From Microbotryum silenes-acaulis (lineage: Eukaryota > Basidiomycota > Microbotryomycetes > Microbotryales > Microbotryaceae), in contig QPFY01000010.1 of NCBI GenBank assembly GCA_003665825.1, positions 124,001 to 188,000 on the forward strand: a stretch of DNA of 64,000 nt. Direction: 5' to 3'. Positions 18,648 through 33,076 of the stretch are shown piece by piece. Numbering within the stretch: the stretch's first letter is position 1; each line of letters starts with the position of its first letter. The notes under the pieces are model-generated. The model saw nothing but the letters and a program-made list of their open reading frames with translations. It searched no databases and was not told the origin of the DNA. The position numbers and the translations under genes are program-made.

Positions 18648-21600
18648 TTAAAAGGCGGCCTTGCGCAGGATGTCGGCCTCGCTGATGTTGCTGCGGCTGC
18701 ACATCGAAGAGAAGATGCCGTCCTTGTTGCGGAACAGGTTGATCGGCGTGTCGTACTCGGCGACCTGGCCTTCGGACATGACGAGCACGCGATCGCAGTC
18801 GATGATGGTACGCAGTCGGTGCGCAATGATCAGCAACGTCTTGTCGTTGAACTCGCTGCGAATCGTCTGCTGGATGTGGCTGTCGGTCGCGAGATCGACC
18901 GAGGCCGTCGCTTCGTCGAGCACGATCACCCGGCTGTCCTTGACGAGCGCGCGCGCGAGCGAGACTAGACTACGTTGGCCGACGGACAGGTTGAGCCCTT
19001 CGTCCTCGATGACCATGTCGAGCGTGAATCGGCTCGTCGCCGTCGTCGCTGCCGTCACCGCGGTCTCGTCTCCCGTTGCTGCGGTGGCGGTGGCGGTGGC
19101 GGTGGCTGTGTTGGTTGTGGCGGTGGCGGTGGCTGAGGTAACTTCGCCGGCGGGGACCTGGTCGACGAGGTACGCTCGCCTCATCGCGTCCCACAGCACA
19201 CGGTCCTCGTAAACGTTGAACGGGTCGAGGTTCGATCGGAGCGTTCCACTGAACAGAAGCGCATCCTGCGGGATGATCGCAATTTTCTCGCGCAGCTGAT
19301 TCAACCCGAGCTTGGACACGTCAATGCCGTCGATCGAGATCTTGCCCGACTGCAGCTCGACCATGCGAAACAGGCACTGCAGGATCGTCGATTTGCCCGC
19401 ACCGGTCCTGCCGACGACGCCAATCTTCTGCCCGCCCTCGATACGGAGACTGAGCCCCTTGAGGACCGGCGGTAGCTCCGGGCGGTACGACATGAAAACG
19501 TTTTCGAACTCGATCGTGCCGTGCGCAGGCCAGCTGGGGTCCGGGCGTGTCTCCTCGATGTCGGACGGCGCCTCTTGCTCGAGGTTGTTGGCGTAGTGCA
19601 GCATACGCTCGACCGAGTTCATATCGTTGTCTGTGTCGACAGTTGCAACCCAACGTCAGAGAACGAACTCCCAGAAAATGAGGGACCAAAGCTTCAACGC
19701 ACCGACTTGAGCCAACAAGGTGACCAGCCACGAGAATGCCCCCTGGACCGAGATGATGGTTGCCAAAAGTAAACCAGTCTTAGCAGGAGATACCGATTCC
19801 CTCGCGACGACAGTGAACAGAGCTACGAGAAGGACGAGAACGGTGCCGAATGCGTCGAGTCGAACCTGAAGCCACCGCTGATTGATGACCGTCAAGGCGT
19901 ACGCGCGATTTTCGATGTCGATGTACTTTTCATGCACCTTCAGGAACTGTTTCGGCCACATTTGAGAATCAGTCTACGTAAGAATCGTCTGAGGATGTAT
20001 GTTCCCCCGCATGAAAATACCTTGCCAGACTCTCCGAAAGCTCGGATCGTTGCGAGGCCGGTCAAACTCTCGCTGAAGTGCGCGTAGATAGATGACCGCA
20101 GCAAGTTATCTGCAGCGGAAGAATGAAACCCGAGTCAGCCCAGGAAGGGAAACTGCCTCGCTCAACACTGCTAGGCAGTCCATCAATGGTGTGCTCACCC
20201 AGTCGTTTGATCTCGCGTGCCGAGGTCCTATAAAAGCTGCCCACGTAGAAATAGGCACATAGGAGGAAGGCAATGACGACGAGGAAATACGGGACGACGA
20301 TGGATACGAGGATGACAGCCCCGATCACGGAGCCGCTTAATTCGAGCGCCCCTTCTATAGAATCGTTGAGCTCATTGTCGATTGTGTCGATGTCCTTCGA
20401 GAACCTATGCAGGGCACGTGGAAGCGGAACGCTATCAGCAACTCTGACGGACACCGCCGTCAGGCGAGGTTGGCGGAGTTCATGGGCGCACCTGTTCATG
20501 ATGCGACCTAGTGGGGTCGTATCAAAAAATGCCATTGAAGCATGCATGATCGATACAAGCGCCTGCTGGTGCAGAGACTTTGAGGCGTTGTAGCCGAGGA
20601 TGACGACCGCCAAAGTCATAGCGAAAGTCAAAACCGCCTGGGCGACACCGAGAAGGGCGTAAACACCCATGTATAAGCCGTTGGGAGAGTGAAAGTGACT
20701 GAAGCACAGGGGAGGTAGGATTGCTCAGTCCTCGATCAAATATACAACAGCGCCTGGACACATCGCCGCGGAGGGTAAGCAACTCACTCTTCCTGCCACC
20801 ACACGAGCCAATAGGAGCCTAGCACTTGCGCGCCTTGGGCGAGCGCCAGACTGAGGATGAGCAACGGCACCGTGATGTGGCCCTTGGCCGCACGCAGGAA
20901 GGCCATATAAACCCCGCCGTCGACTGCTCCCGTCGCACGCTCCTCCTCTTGCATCAGCCCTTTGCCCTTCTTCTTGCTCTTCTTCGGCGCGTCCACGAGC
21001 TCGCCCCCGGCGGCCGCGATGGCATCCTCCTCAACTTCCTCCTCCTCCTCGCGCTTCTCGGTCGCGTCGCCGCCAAACTCGGCGATCATCTTAGAGAACG
21101 GCCCATCCTTGTCCGCGATCAGATCCGCGTACGTGCCCTCCTGCTGGATCCGGCCCTGGTCGATCGTGATGATCCAATCAACGCGAGGCAAGAAGTGCAC
21201 GGCATGGGTCACGAGCACGCGTGTGCGGTCCTTCAGCGCACCGCAGATCGCATCGTCGAACAGAGCCTTGCCAACGTGAGCATCGACGGCCGAGAGCGGG
21301 TCGTCGAGCAGCACAATGTCCGCGTCAAAGTAGAGCGCACGCGCGATGTTGACGCGCTGCTTCTGCCCACCCGAGAGCGTCACACCCTTCTCGCCGATCT
21401 CGGTCGCGTCACCAAAGGGCAGCATTTCGATATCGGCGTCGAGGCACGCGTTCGTGATCGCGCGTTCGTACCGGGCCTGGTCGTAGGGCTGACCGAAGAG
21501 CACGTTGTCGCGCAACGACACGCTCTGCATCCAGGCGACTTGCGGTGCGTACGCGAGCGAGCCGTTGAAGGTGACCGAGCCCCGAGTGCGCTTCATCTCG

Positions 21601-23517
21601 CCGACCAAGGCCTGCAACAGCGAACTCTTGCCGGCTCCGATGGGGCCGACGATTGCACAAAGCTGACCCTTTGGGATGCGCAAGTTGATATTGCACAACT
21701 GCATCAGCTCCTCTTCCTCGGCCGAAAGATCGTGTTGCGATGGGGATGGTGTATTGACGGGCGGGGAACCTTTTGCTTTCCTTGCCTCGCTCTCGACAAT
21801 ATTCTTCCTTTTAGACGTGGCCTTGTGATTTTTCGATTCGGCCGCGCTCTCGGCAGGAGGTGGTCCTTCCCACTGAAAATCGGCGTCGTGGACTTGAATG
21901 GCGTACGCCGAAGAGCTATCGTACTGGAAACTATCCGCTCTTTTCTCAGCAAGAAGAACCTCGATGATCCTGCCCAACGCGTTGTGTGCATCCATCATGT
22001 GTGCCAGCCCGTTGGGCAGTAGGGTCAGTGGCAGATTGAGCAGATTGAACAAGGTCAACGAGGTGAAGATGATGGCCGGGTTCTGAGAGTGGCCAGTACC
22101 GGCATACACGAGAAAGGCGATGACGCTTGCCAACGTGGGCAGGCATGTGGCGAAAGCGGAACTGGCGGCTCGCATGGCGAGCAATCCTTTGAGGTGGGAC
22201 ATCTCTGCAGCGCGTATTCCACCGACCTTGGCGAGGTATGGTTGTTGCCAGCAGAAGAACTTGATGATAAGCTGGCCTCCGATCAATTCTTGGATATACT
22301 TGGCTCGCTTGTCGGTCCAAACCATGATTCTCTCTCGCGCCGCGAGCATCTTCGTCATTGCCCAAGCTTGCAGAGGGATTGCCAGTGCGAGGAAGAGGAA
22401 GCCAGCGAGCGAACTGGGGCCGAGATTGACGAGCAGTATGATTACGATGACTGCCATTTGAACAGGCGCCGTCCAAGTCATATGGAATAGGAAAACCGCA
22501 TTGTCGATCCTTGAAACGTCGGTCCCAATGTGGTTGACGAGGCGTCCGTTCGTCATGACCGTCCTTGCCTTGGCGGACAGCAACATGGACTGCCGATAAA
22601 TCAAGGCGATGAGAGTACCGCGAGCGAGCACGCCGGTGGTACCGGCACGGGAAAGATGCTGATTATTGCATGTCGAACGAATCAACTGCATGATGCAAAT
22701 GGTAAAGGCGAGACCGAGGCCATATCCGACGGGCTGGGCCTCATAGCCGGGGACGCCCTTGGCATGATTGTAGGCCTTGGTACTGAATTGGATGATGGCC
22801 TTGACGACGAGTGGCGAAGTCACTTGAGCGGTGTCAGCGACGACCTTGATCACACCGGCACTCCAGAACTGATACTTGAACGTGTCGCTCAACGCCAGGG
22901 CCAGGCCCGGCTTCCGTCGTCCATCCGCTGCGCCGAGGCCGATCGAGGCTCGCATTTTCCACCACCCACGACGCAGGACCGACGGCTTAAAAGACCCGTC
23001 ATCAAGCGATTGGTTCCACGCCTCGACCTCTTTGCGGCGACGCTCAAAGTGCTCCATCAGCTGGTCCGCGAGGGGACCGCACTCCATCGACGGAGGCAGC
23101 TTCCACAGGTCCGTCGCGACGAGCGTGCGCTGGTAGCCGACAATGAGCAAAGGTTGGATCCAGTGGAACGTCCATATCGAGAGCAACGACGGTTTGGGCC
23201 AGTCCGCAGCCTCGTCGAGCGAGGGGTAAGGATCACGTGGCTGTACACGTCCGAGGAAGGGGATGCTAGATTTGGACAATGTGGGCAGGGGTCAGCACGA
23301 AAATTCGGAAACCGCGATCACGTTTCCGTGCTCGGGTCGCGAAGGCATCGGCTTTTATTTAGTACGCGGAGTAAGTGCAAACTCACAATCTCGGCCTCGG
23401 CGATTTCACCTGCGGTTTTTCTTGTAGTACCGACGGGTCTTTGAGATCGTCGCCAGATACCGAATCGCCCAGCTCCGACCCCTTTTCGAAGTTGCCTGGG
23501 TATGAGGGTGCCACCAT
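18648..23517 (-). CDS. ABC transporter copy A, ABCC/YOR1-like multidrug exporter
   Basis: A full ABCC-type exporter of about 1,445 residues (TMD1-NBD1-TMD2-NBD2, no extra N-terminal TMD0), expected in plasma or vacuolar membrane, moving organic anions or drugs by ATP hydrolysis. Exon 1 (23387-23517; MVAPSYPGNFEKGSELGDS) was chosen as start because it splices in frame to exon 2 (20788-23265; IPFLGRVQPRDPYPSL). NBD1 has Walker A GPIGAGKSSLL, signature LSGGQKQR and Walker B DIVLLDD, with Asp in place of the catalytic Glu, as is usual for the degenerate ABCC site. NBD2 has GRTGAGKSTIL, LSVGQRS, VIVLDEA and IIAHRLRT. Later exons include 20199-20698, which holds an 87-bp in-frame intron (20405-20491). 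A simple Ala/Thr repeat lies in NBD2. The 5' part equals copy C; the 3' end and downstream flank equal copy B. The substrate cannot be read from sequence. Confidence 0.92.
19081..19135 (-). repeat. GCC/ACC microsatellite coding an Ala-Thr run inside NBD2 of copy A
   Basis: Tandem GCNACC-type codons give an Ala/Thr-rich loop between Walker A and the signature motif. Copy B has the same expansion (about 44455-44507); copy C lacks it and is 15 codons shorter there. It is one of the markers that groups the 3' ends of A and B. Confidence 0.85.
20405..20491 (-). other. 87-bp in-frame intron (exitron-like) in copy A
   Basis: The donor AACAG|GTGCGC and acceptor TGCATAG|GTTC bracket 87 bp, a multiple of three with no stop in frame. 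Removing it restores MNRFSKDIDTID, the conserved ABCC sequence seen uninterrupted in copy B. Retention would add 29 residues to an intracellular loop. Copy C has the same insert at 51222-51308. Confidence 0.75.
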
Positions 23518-23953
23518 TTGTCTCACAGTTTACGCCAATCTGTGGGAACAGGCGAAGCTTAACAGTGTCAGAAACGGCGAGTCGGCAGTAAGGGGTTCGA
23601 TGCACGATGAAGCTTACTATAGATGCCGTGTGGTGCGAGTCGGACTGACAGCGCCTGCTTGATTGCTTGCCCACGTGATCGGGGCTGCCAATAGAGTCGA
23701 AGCCTACCGCCTCCTGTGAGCTACTTTCTGTGTGCAGCACCCTGTGATAGACCAGTTTCGAGCTTCCCTATATCTTTGTAGTGGCACGGAAGCAGGTCGA
23801 TTCGAGTTGAATACCTCGGTAGTGTCGTGAAGTGCCGGGAGAGAAGTGTAGAGTGGCTCGGTGACTGGTGATCGTTCGAGTCATACCCGTGCAACAGCTT
23901 GCGACAGCGTGCGGCGTTTCACTGGAGGGCCTGTCATAAGGAGGTGCCTCTAG

Positions 23954-24115
23954 TACAGTCAGTCAGACCTGAGAAAATTTATATCGCCCAATATTATACC
24001 TGTCAAAATTTATGGACCTTTCAATCTCCCGACTTTTTTGGCTGACAGAACCTGTCCAATCTTATACCTTATAATTTATGGGTTTACAGGTCAAATTATA
24101 AGGTAAGAGAGAGCC
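23954..24115. mobile_element. Orphan pogo-like terminus with AT-rich subterminal repeats
   Basis: TACAGT then CAGTCAGACCTGAGAAAATT repeats the left terminus of the pogo element in the same orientation, with an extra CAGT. It is followed by several AT-rich CCTGTC/AATTTATGG motifs to about 24110. There is no transposase and no inverted partner, so it is a fragment or a remnant of a MITE. It abuts the right end of the duplicated block. Confidence 0.5.
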
Positions 24116-24258
24116 GGAAATGAGCGATTGATCAGGAATTGGCCTCTCCTTCGGCGTTCTTGTTGACGAGCCGCCTGCTGGAAGAGTCCGAAATGCCCCG
24201 AAACAGCCGAGAAGCGAGCACAGGAGAGCAAAGGCGGCGGTTGACACGTTGACAGGCT

Positions 24259-24317
24259 AGTAGCTGGCGGCGGCGCGTGCTGAGATCAAATTGTGGCCGG
24301 TGATCGGCCCGATTACT
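24259..24317 (+). repeat. 59-bp segment reused as filler in the B-C spacer
   Basis: These 59 bp (AGTAGCTGG ... GATTACT) recur in the same orientation and length at 47587-47645. It lies 305 bp outside the right end of the duplicated block A, in the upstream region of the oxidase gene. Confidence 0.9.
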
Positions 24318-24581
24318 ACCGAACTCGGACCGCTCCCGGCGCGCCGTAATCTGAACCCCGGAGTCATGATCGAGCTGCCCGGTGCGGCGCATGGATCGCT
24401 CGCCCCTAAATAAAGGGCCTGAGCTCGAGTTGACCGACGGGCGAAGACGTACGTATCCAACCGCATGGCGGCCTTCGTTTCGTAACCTCCTCCGCCCATC
24501 CTCTTCTCACCGACCTACACTCTCCACCACAGGCCCAATTTCTCGCCCATAAGTCTTTCGCCCTGTGCGCGAGTTGGCAGG

Positions 24582-27428
24582 ATGGTCTACACCCGCCCCC
24601 GCCGCGCCCGCGCAGCTGTATTCGCTTCGGTCGTGCTGTGCTTGATCGTGGTGGTCGTGCCGACGTCCGTTCTCGCACGCGAGACGACAATCGTCACACC
24701 ACCAGCCGGAAACTCCTCCAGGCGTCCAGAGACGGAATACATTCCGACTTTGGCGGGTGCTGAAGATGGTGAGACCTTGTTCCAGCCCAACTCTACCGAA
24801 AGGTCCCCAGAAGAACCCCTCCTCGAGGAACCGCACTGGCTCTCCTTGCTGAAGCGCTCGAGGAGACGCAAACCGCCGTCAGGAGATGCTTGGAGCGGCG
24901 ACACGACGATGAGCATCATTGGTAAACTCGGTATTGGTGCGAGTAAGTGCATTTTAATCCGGCTGGGGTCGCCATTACGCAGTAGAGGCGGAAAACTGAT
25001 TGACCGTGCGTGGGCGATTCAAAAGTGCAAGCGATCCAGTCCTCTGACGACGAGCTGCTGGTGAGACATCGGGCTGCCTTCGGTGTCGAGTCGAGACCCA
25101 GAATTCTGACACGGGGTCACTTTGACTTCTTTGATATGCGGTATCACTACCTTTGACTGTTTCAGAGTGAGTTATCGCTTCTACCATCGATCGCTAATAC
25201 ATCACAGAGACTTCGCTGATTGGCTCGTCATCCCTGTCGAATGACCCCTATCTCGGCATCGGGAGAAAGTGTGAGTACCTCGGCACGGAGGCGCAGAATG
25301 TGCAAGCTAACAACCGGCGCTACTCAGTCTGGACAAGGCTCAGAATAACCCGCTTATGATCGGTAATCATAGTGCTTGGGGTAAGTTTAGCCTTTAGGGC
25401 CCGAAGCTGGTCTGCGCTCGGATGATTGCTCAACTCTCCCCTTGTGCCGTCCCGTAGGTGTCATCTACAACATTCATACAGGGAAACAAACAGTTCTACC
25501 TATGGTCACTAACTCGCAAGTTCGGATTCCTACAAACAAAAAAATAAAATCTTCCTGAAAAATCTCTGATCACTGGTACCCCTTCCTGCTCTTACAGCTT
25601 CTGCGCTGCGGGTACCTTCATTTCGAACGGCGACATCATCAGCGTCGGGGGCCAAACGTCTGAAAACACCGAGCTCGGAAAGCCGGGTGTCGCTCGAGAT
25701 GGCTTCACGGGCCTTCGCGTCTTCCAACCGACGACCCATCAGCTCCTCGACAACCCGAAAAAGGTCCACATCCAATCGGCTCGTTGGTACGCGTCCGTCA
25801 TCCGCGTCATGGACGGCTCGGCTCTCATTATGGGCGGTAGCAAGAAAGGGCAGTACAACAACGACGCGATGGTCGATAACCCTACGATGGAGTTCTTCCC
25901 GAGCAAAGGACCTCAATACTACTCCAAGTTCTTGCATGACGCGCTCGACTCGAATTTGTTCCCCCTTGCGTTCTTGTTGTCCAAGTCGGGCCATGTATTT
26001 GTGATGGCCAACGAGATCGCGATGATCTACGACTGGAAGAATAACCGCGAGTACCGAGTCGAAGGACGTCCAGGCAGGGTCGTGAGCACCTACCCTGCCT
26101 CGGCAACAGGAGTCCTTTTGCCTCTGACGGTCAAGAATAAATGGCTCTCGGAGGTGCTCATCTGCGGCGGCGTGTTCAACACGGTCAACATGACTAACCC
26201 GGGGTTCAACGTTCGAGCCGACGAACCCGTCAGTGATCAATGCGTTCGTACCTCCTTCCCGGGGGGAACCAGAATCTCGGGCTGGCAGATCGAGATCATG
26301 CCGAGCCGTCGTATCATGGGTGAAGCCGTCCTCACTCCTGATCGCAAGTTGCTCATCGTGGGCGGAGCCCAAACGGGCACCGCGGGCTACGGAAACGCGA
26401 TCGGGATGGGTGAGTACGCGCCTGCTGGTCGCAGGTCCTTCACGCCATGAAGGCTCGTGCTTGACTGAGGTGTGCTTTTCTGCCCCAAAATGTCTGCTTT
26501 TTACTACAGTTGGTCACAGTAGTATGTCCAGCCAGAGCCTCCGCGCAGGCGCACTTCCAAGAACTGACTCCGACCTCATCCCCAACTCCTAGATGCCAAA
26601 GTTGCCAATCTTGCTCCCGTCTTGTACGACCCGGACGCGCCCAGGCATCATCGGTTCTCCGACAAGTTCCCGCCGGCCACGATTGAGCGCCTGTACCACT
26701 CTGTCCACGTGCTCACGACCAAAGGAGACATCCTCGCATTGGGCTCGTCTCCGAACCCTCGCGTACTCACCAAATATAAGTACAAGACTCGGTTAGTTTA
26801 CTCCCCTTTCGTTTCGACTAGGATCGCGGGGAGGCTCATCTTAGGGTTTTTCTTTTCAACTTCGCAGGTTCGAGATCGAGTCTATCGCCCCTCCGTATAT
26901 GACCAAGAGGCGAGCGACCATCTTGAATTATCCTCTGCGGCTCAGTGAGTCTATATATCACCTTTAGCTCGGGCCCAGCCGTGTCGCCTCAGACTTCCAT
27001 TACTCCCCTCTTTCCGCAGAGTACGGCGGTCGCTACACCTTGACGATGTCGAACCCCATGGGCTGCGGTAACGCCCGGGTGGTCCTCATCGATGGCGGAT
27101 ACGCGACCCACGGTCTACACATGAATCAACGATTGGTCGAGTTGCCCGTCACTTCGTCCAATCGATCGATAATCACTTTCCGCGGTCCGTGGGATGCGAC
27201 GATTTGGCCTCCTGGTTAGTGGAGAGGTGTGATCTAGTGTCTTTATCATATATTGACAGTTGGTGTCTTGTTCTTATAGGCCCCGCCTTTATATGGGTCA
27301 CCCTCTGTGCGGGCGACATCCCGAGTAAAGGCCACAAGATCATGGTCGGCGACGGCTCGAGTAAATTGAACCTCTTGCTTGATCCAACACGGGATGTGGA
27401 AATCGAAAGACTGACATTTCTCTCTTGA
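24582..27428 (+). CDS. Glyoxal-oxidase-type copper radical oxidase
   Basis: Copper radical oxidases oxidise aldehydes or alcohols while reducing O2 to H2O2, outside the cell or at its surface. The ATG at 24582 starts a basic N-terminus and a hydrophobic segment (AVFASVVLCLIVVVVPTSVLA) suited to a signal peptide or anchor. After several short exons the Kelch-type catalytic region runs from about 25600: FCAAGTFISNGDIISVGG (Cys of the Cys-Tyr cofactor), SARWYASVIRVMDG (its Tyr), PATIERLYHSVHVL (axial Tyr and a Cu-binding His) and ATHGLHMNQRLVEL (second His). The C-terminal domain ends WVTLCAGDIPSKGHKIMVGD and stops at TGA 27426-27428. All copper and radical residues are present. The N-terminal ~150 residues before the catalytic domain, with a basic linker, are longer than in simple secreted glyoxal oxidases. 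Several 5' exon borders are uncertain. Confidence 0.85.
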
Positions 27429-27825
27429 ATTTCTCTCTTGACCGCTTTTGAACCGAACAGACCCCCCCAACTACAAGGTCCCTTTCTAAGATTCCTTTTC
27501 GATTCCTCACGGCCGTTCATACCCACTTCCCCATACCCACTCGACGACTGCGCATTCGAGACTTTCACTTTTCAGCACTAAGTAACGGCTTTTGGGAGGT
27601 TCATATCTCTAATCGCATCTTATCATTCATCCCTTATACTATCATAACTGCAATACTGCATGCATTCCTCGTGCCCCATTATTTCTTGCTCTTTGACTGG
27701 TGGTCCTTCTTCAGTTCCGCGGCGGAGAGCCTCCGCGTCACTCGAAGCGTCCAATTGTTTGATGACGAAAGATAACATTGCATCTCGCTCATCCTTTTCA
27801 TCCACCCAATTCATAACCTCACGCT
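27429..27825. other. Convergent 3' intergenic region, oxidase and aminotransferase
   Basis: The two genes end towards each other. The interval holds both 3' UTRs; ORFs here (for example 27623-27814 minus) have no support as genes. Confidence 0.5.
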
Positions 27826-29847
<2,022 letters not shown>

Positions 29848-30149
29848 AATGTGGTCAGGTGGTTGAAGTGTAGTGAGGCAGGGAGAGGCTCAAGCTGAAA
29901 GCGCGCAGCCCTCGACGTCAACGCGCGAACGCCTCCGGTAGCCTCCGGTTGAGCGGGCCGACCCGACACCCGAGGCAGAGCAAAACTCAAGATCACCCCC
30001 TCGAGCTGTGAGCGTCAAGCCCAGGCAAACAGACCAAGGCAAACAGAACGCAAGGGTCCAATGCAATGCAAAACTACCAAATAAAGCAAACCCCAAACTA
30101 CCAAAGAAATCATACCCAAATATTCCGCTTCCTCGAGAGCCCAAGCCCC
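29848..30149. other. Intergenic region between BDP1 3' end and aminotransferase start
   Basis: Both neighbours are on the minus strand, so this holds the 3' UTR of BDP1 and the promoter of the aminotransferase. No coding signal is seen. An A-rich stretch with repeated CAAACAGA lies at about 30015-30120. Confidence 0.45.
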
Positions 30150-33076
30150 TCACGCCTCCTCGGCCTCGGCGCGCGCAATCTCCTCATCAATTTCGCGCTG
30201 CCTCCTCTCCTCCTCCTCAGCCTCTTCATTATCCTCCCCATCTTCCTCTTCCTCGCCCTCTCCCCCATCCTGCCTGGCCGCCCTCCCCTCCTCCTTTTCA
30301 ACGTCCTCCAATTCGACCTGTCGCCCCGCACCAGGTACACCTCGCTGACGACTTGGGCCACCGTACCCACCAGGCATGACCGAGTTCTCCCTCTCCAGCT
30401 TCTCCGTCTCTTCGCGGTGCTTGTTGATGCGATCCATAGGATCCTCGGGTATAGGCCCTGAAAGATCTTGACCGGTCAAAGCGGCGTAACGATCGAGATC
30501 TGCCAGCACGTTGTTGCACATTCAGCTCCCCAGTCGCCCAGGTCCAATGAACCCAATGCGCACAAAGAAAAAACTGACCAATCTCCTTCTTGTTCATCAA
30601 TGCCGCCGTGATTTTCCTGGGGTTCTCCTTATCCTCCCTCACCCACTTGCTCTTGATCTGTCTCCGCGTCCTAGTAGGGAACAAGCCGGCAATCATCTCG
30701 AAATCCGTTCCAAATTGCCTCAACGCGTCGTAGAAGACCTCCGTCTCGAACGCGGTCCATTTGGCCGTCGCCCTCGCTTTGCCCCAACTCGCCGAATTCG
30801 TATACTTGTTCTGTTGGTTGTCCTCGACCCTCTCCAGAGGCTCTAATTGCGCATTGCGGGCTTGCTGCGCACGATCGACTTCGAGGGAGGCTTCGTCGAT
30901 CTGGAATTGGCCGTCGACGAAGCGCACTTGAGCCGCGTACCCCGTCTCGACGAAACGATCCTCCTCATCGTCGTCATCCTCCCCCTCTTCGGCAGCACCT
31001 TCCTCATTCCCGGTCATGGCACGCATTCGTTCTTCGATCGAAGGTGGTTCAGGTGTCTCAATCTCGACTTGACGAGGGGGTCGCACATCAGTCAGATCCG
31101 GCAACTCCTCCTCTTCATCCGTCGCAATCTCAGGCAATGCATCCCCTCTCTGATGCGCCGCCTCAATGAACCCCATCATGACTTGGCCCTGTTCCTCGTC
31201 CTCCGTATCGCTCGGCAGACCTTCCTGCCTCCTCTTCATGTGCCTCTTCGTGCGTTGGCGCTTCTCTGTTCTCTCCTGCTTGGTCATCTCATGCTTCTTC
31301 AGCAACGCCTTACCCCTCGCAGAGACCCTCCCATCCCATTGATCCTTCCCCGTCGCAATCTCGGACATGGTCGTCAGCGCCGGATCGAGGTCTTTGAGCT
31401 TCTTGTGCGGCACGAAACGGGGTCGAGCTTCTTGCTGAGCAAGGCGACGCGTCTTGTCTTGCAAGCGTTGCTTCTTGGGTTTCTTCTTCCTCTTCTTTTG
31501 AGATCCATCGGCCCCAATCGCGTTGTCTTGAGAATGGTCCGACCCATCCTTATCGCTATCGTTTTCCTCCTCGTCATCCTCATCCTCATCGTCGGAATCG
31601 GTATCATCCGATGTCTCAGGCGCATCGACCCCAGTGCGCGCCACATCATCCGTCATCTGATAGTCCTCATCCTCCGTCGCCGCATTCGCAGCCGCCAACA
31701 AGGCCTGCAAACCCCCACTAGCGGTCTTGTCATTCGCTTTTCCCTTCCCTTTCGCCGGCCTCCGTAAGGCGAATGGTGCGGTTACGCTTTTCTCATGCGG
31801 TTCTGCAGCTTCGTCCGAATCGTCGCTCTCGTCGGCGACTTTGCTCTTCTTCGCAGGTCGGCCGCGTCCACCTTTTACTGTCGAAGATCTCTTCGTCGCC
31901 TTCTTCTTCCCCTTCGCCGCCGTCGTCCGAGGGAGCTCTTCTGCCTCGTCCTCCGAACTCTCCTCAATCATCCTTCCCTTCCCCTTATTCCCCTTCTCCG
32001 GCGATACCACCGTCGCCCTCGTCGACCTCCTCTCCCCGACCCTCGAACCCTTCTTCGCCGCCTGCTTCGTAGTCGCCGCGGTTCCCACCGCCCCCGTCTG
32101 CCCTCGCTTGACCTGCCCGCGTTTCGTCATTTGCAACTTTTTCCCTCTGATAACGCGCTGAGAAGGCGGTTCTTCCTCATCCGAAGAATCCTCTTCTTCT
32201 TCGACGGGCGGAGCTTGTGTAGTCTTGGCCAACGCAATCGCGTTCCTCGGCACGCGTTTCCCCTTTGCGTTCGAAGTGGAACTCCAAGTCGCAGCGACCC
32301 TCTGTTCTTCTTCCTCATCCTCTTCCGCAGTCAGCGTAGGAGGTAATGAAGGATAGCTCGTCGGTTCATCGATCGTGTTCTTGGACGTAGAAGCGACGGG
32401 GGTTTGAGGTCGGGGGAGGGCAGAAATCTTAGGGCCACCGCTCGGGCTGCTCGTGGAAGGCGTAGGGGGTGCGGTCGTCGGTTGAGTCGAAAGTGTTGGA
32501 TCACGAGGGGTGAAGGATAAAGGTCTTGACGTAGTCGGTGCAGTGATCTCGGGGTGGGTAGATGCCGAAACGATCGTAGGTGGTCGAACGGGCGAGGACG
32601 AACCCCCCCTCGTCGCCGGCGTCGTCTCGCGCAAGGTCGGATCCCGGGGTGCGAAACCGTTCCCCTTGCCCGTCGTCGACAAGGTACTGGGCAAAGCCGG
32701 CTCTTTGAACGCCTCCGCATCTCCACCGCGCTCTGTAGTACTAGTCGCCTCTGGATCCAAGTCGAATTCCTCGATCCCTCCTAAAGGGTTCAACCCCGTC
32801 GCTCCAAAGCGAGGTGTCGCCGTCCCTACGGAGGCCAAGGAAGGTGTGGTAGAAGAAGCACGTTGGAATGAGGACGAGATGTTCTTGCGCTTGGGGACGA
32901 ATCGGGTCGTGGATTTGTCTGTGGTGCGAAGGGGAGGGTGTTAGTCGGTTTGGTCGGCAAACTGGGGGAGGGGAGGAGGGGGGTTGTTTGGCACGGCATG
33001 GAAGGGGGTGTACCCACGTGAGGAAGAGGAAGGAGGAAGAAGGGGACGACCTACTTATTCGACTTGTAGTGGACAT
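30150..33076 (-). CDS. BDP1: TFIIIB component B'' (BDP1)
   Basis: BDP1 completes TFIIIB with TBP and BRF1 and recruits RNA polymerase III to tRNA and 5S genes. A tiny first exon (ATG at 33076, MSTTSRI) splices to the main exon so that the frame reads NKSTTRFVPKRKNISSSFQ, a typical BDP1 N-terminus. A long Ser/Pro-rich and acidic low-complexity region follows. The conserved SANT/Myb domain is at about 30590-30790 (AKWTAFETEVFYDALRQFG, FEMIAGLFPTRTRRQIKSKW, NPRKITAALM). The last intron (GTCAGTTTT to GCTGGCAG) leads in frame to DLDRYAALTGQDLSGPIPED and an acidic, charged tail ending at TGA 30150-30152. The SANT block with its FPTRTRRQIK core is diagnostic. Gene order is divergent with ESS2. Confidence 0.9.

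Larger units (their letters stand above)
15991..23954 (-). repeat. Duplicated block A (7,964 bp): ABC copy A with both flanks
   Basis: Read on the minus strand, 23954-23280 matches 47759-48433 (675 bp in each), the gene body matches copy C up to NBD2, and from NBD2 to 15991 it matches the end of copy B and its downstream DNA to 47589. Differences in the flanks are few (scattered single bases and one 7-bp deletion near 47212), so the event is recent. Outside this block the similarity stops at once. Confidence 0.92.
23518..24581. other. Upstream region of copy A, duplication boundary and oxidase promoter
   Basis: The left part to 23954 is the promoter of copy A and is duplicated upstream of copy C. 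At 23954 the duplication ends in pogo-like terminal sequence. The right part (24120-24581) serves the copper radical oxidase and contains the 59-bp filler source at 24259-24317. ORFs here show no supported product. Confidence 0.5.

Noticed and set aside
24060..24115. Possible right terminal inverted repeat of a composite pogo element carrying ABC copy A
   Set aside because: The AT-rich motifs there are not the inverse complement of the 13398 terminus; the clear terminus at 23954 is in the same, not the opposite, orientation.
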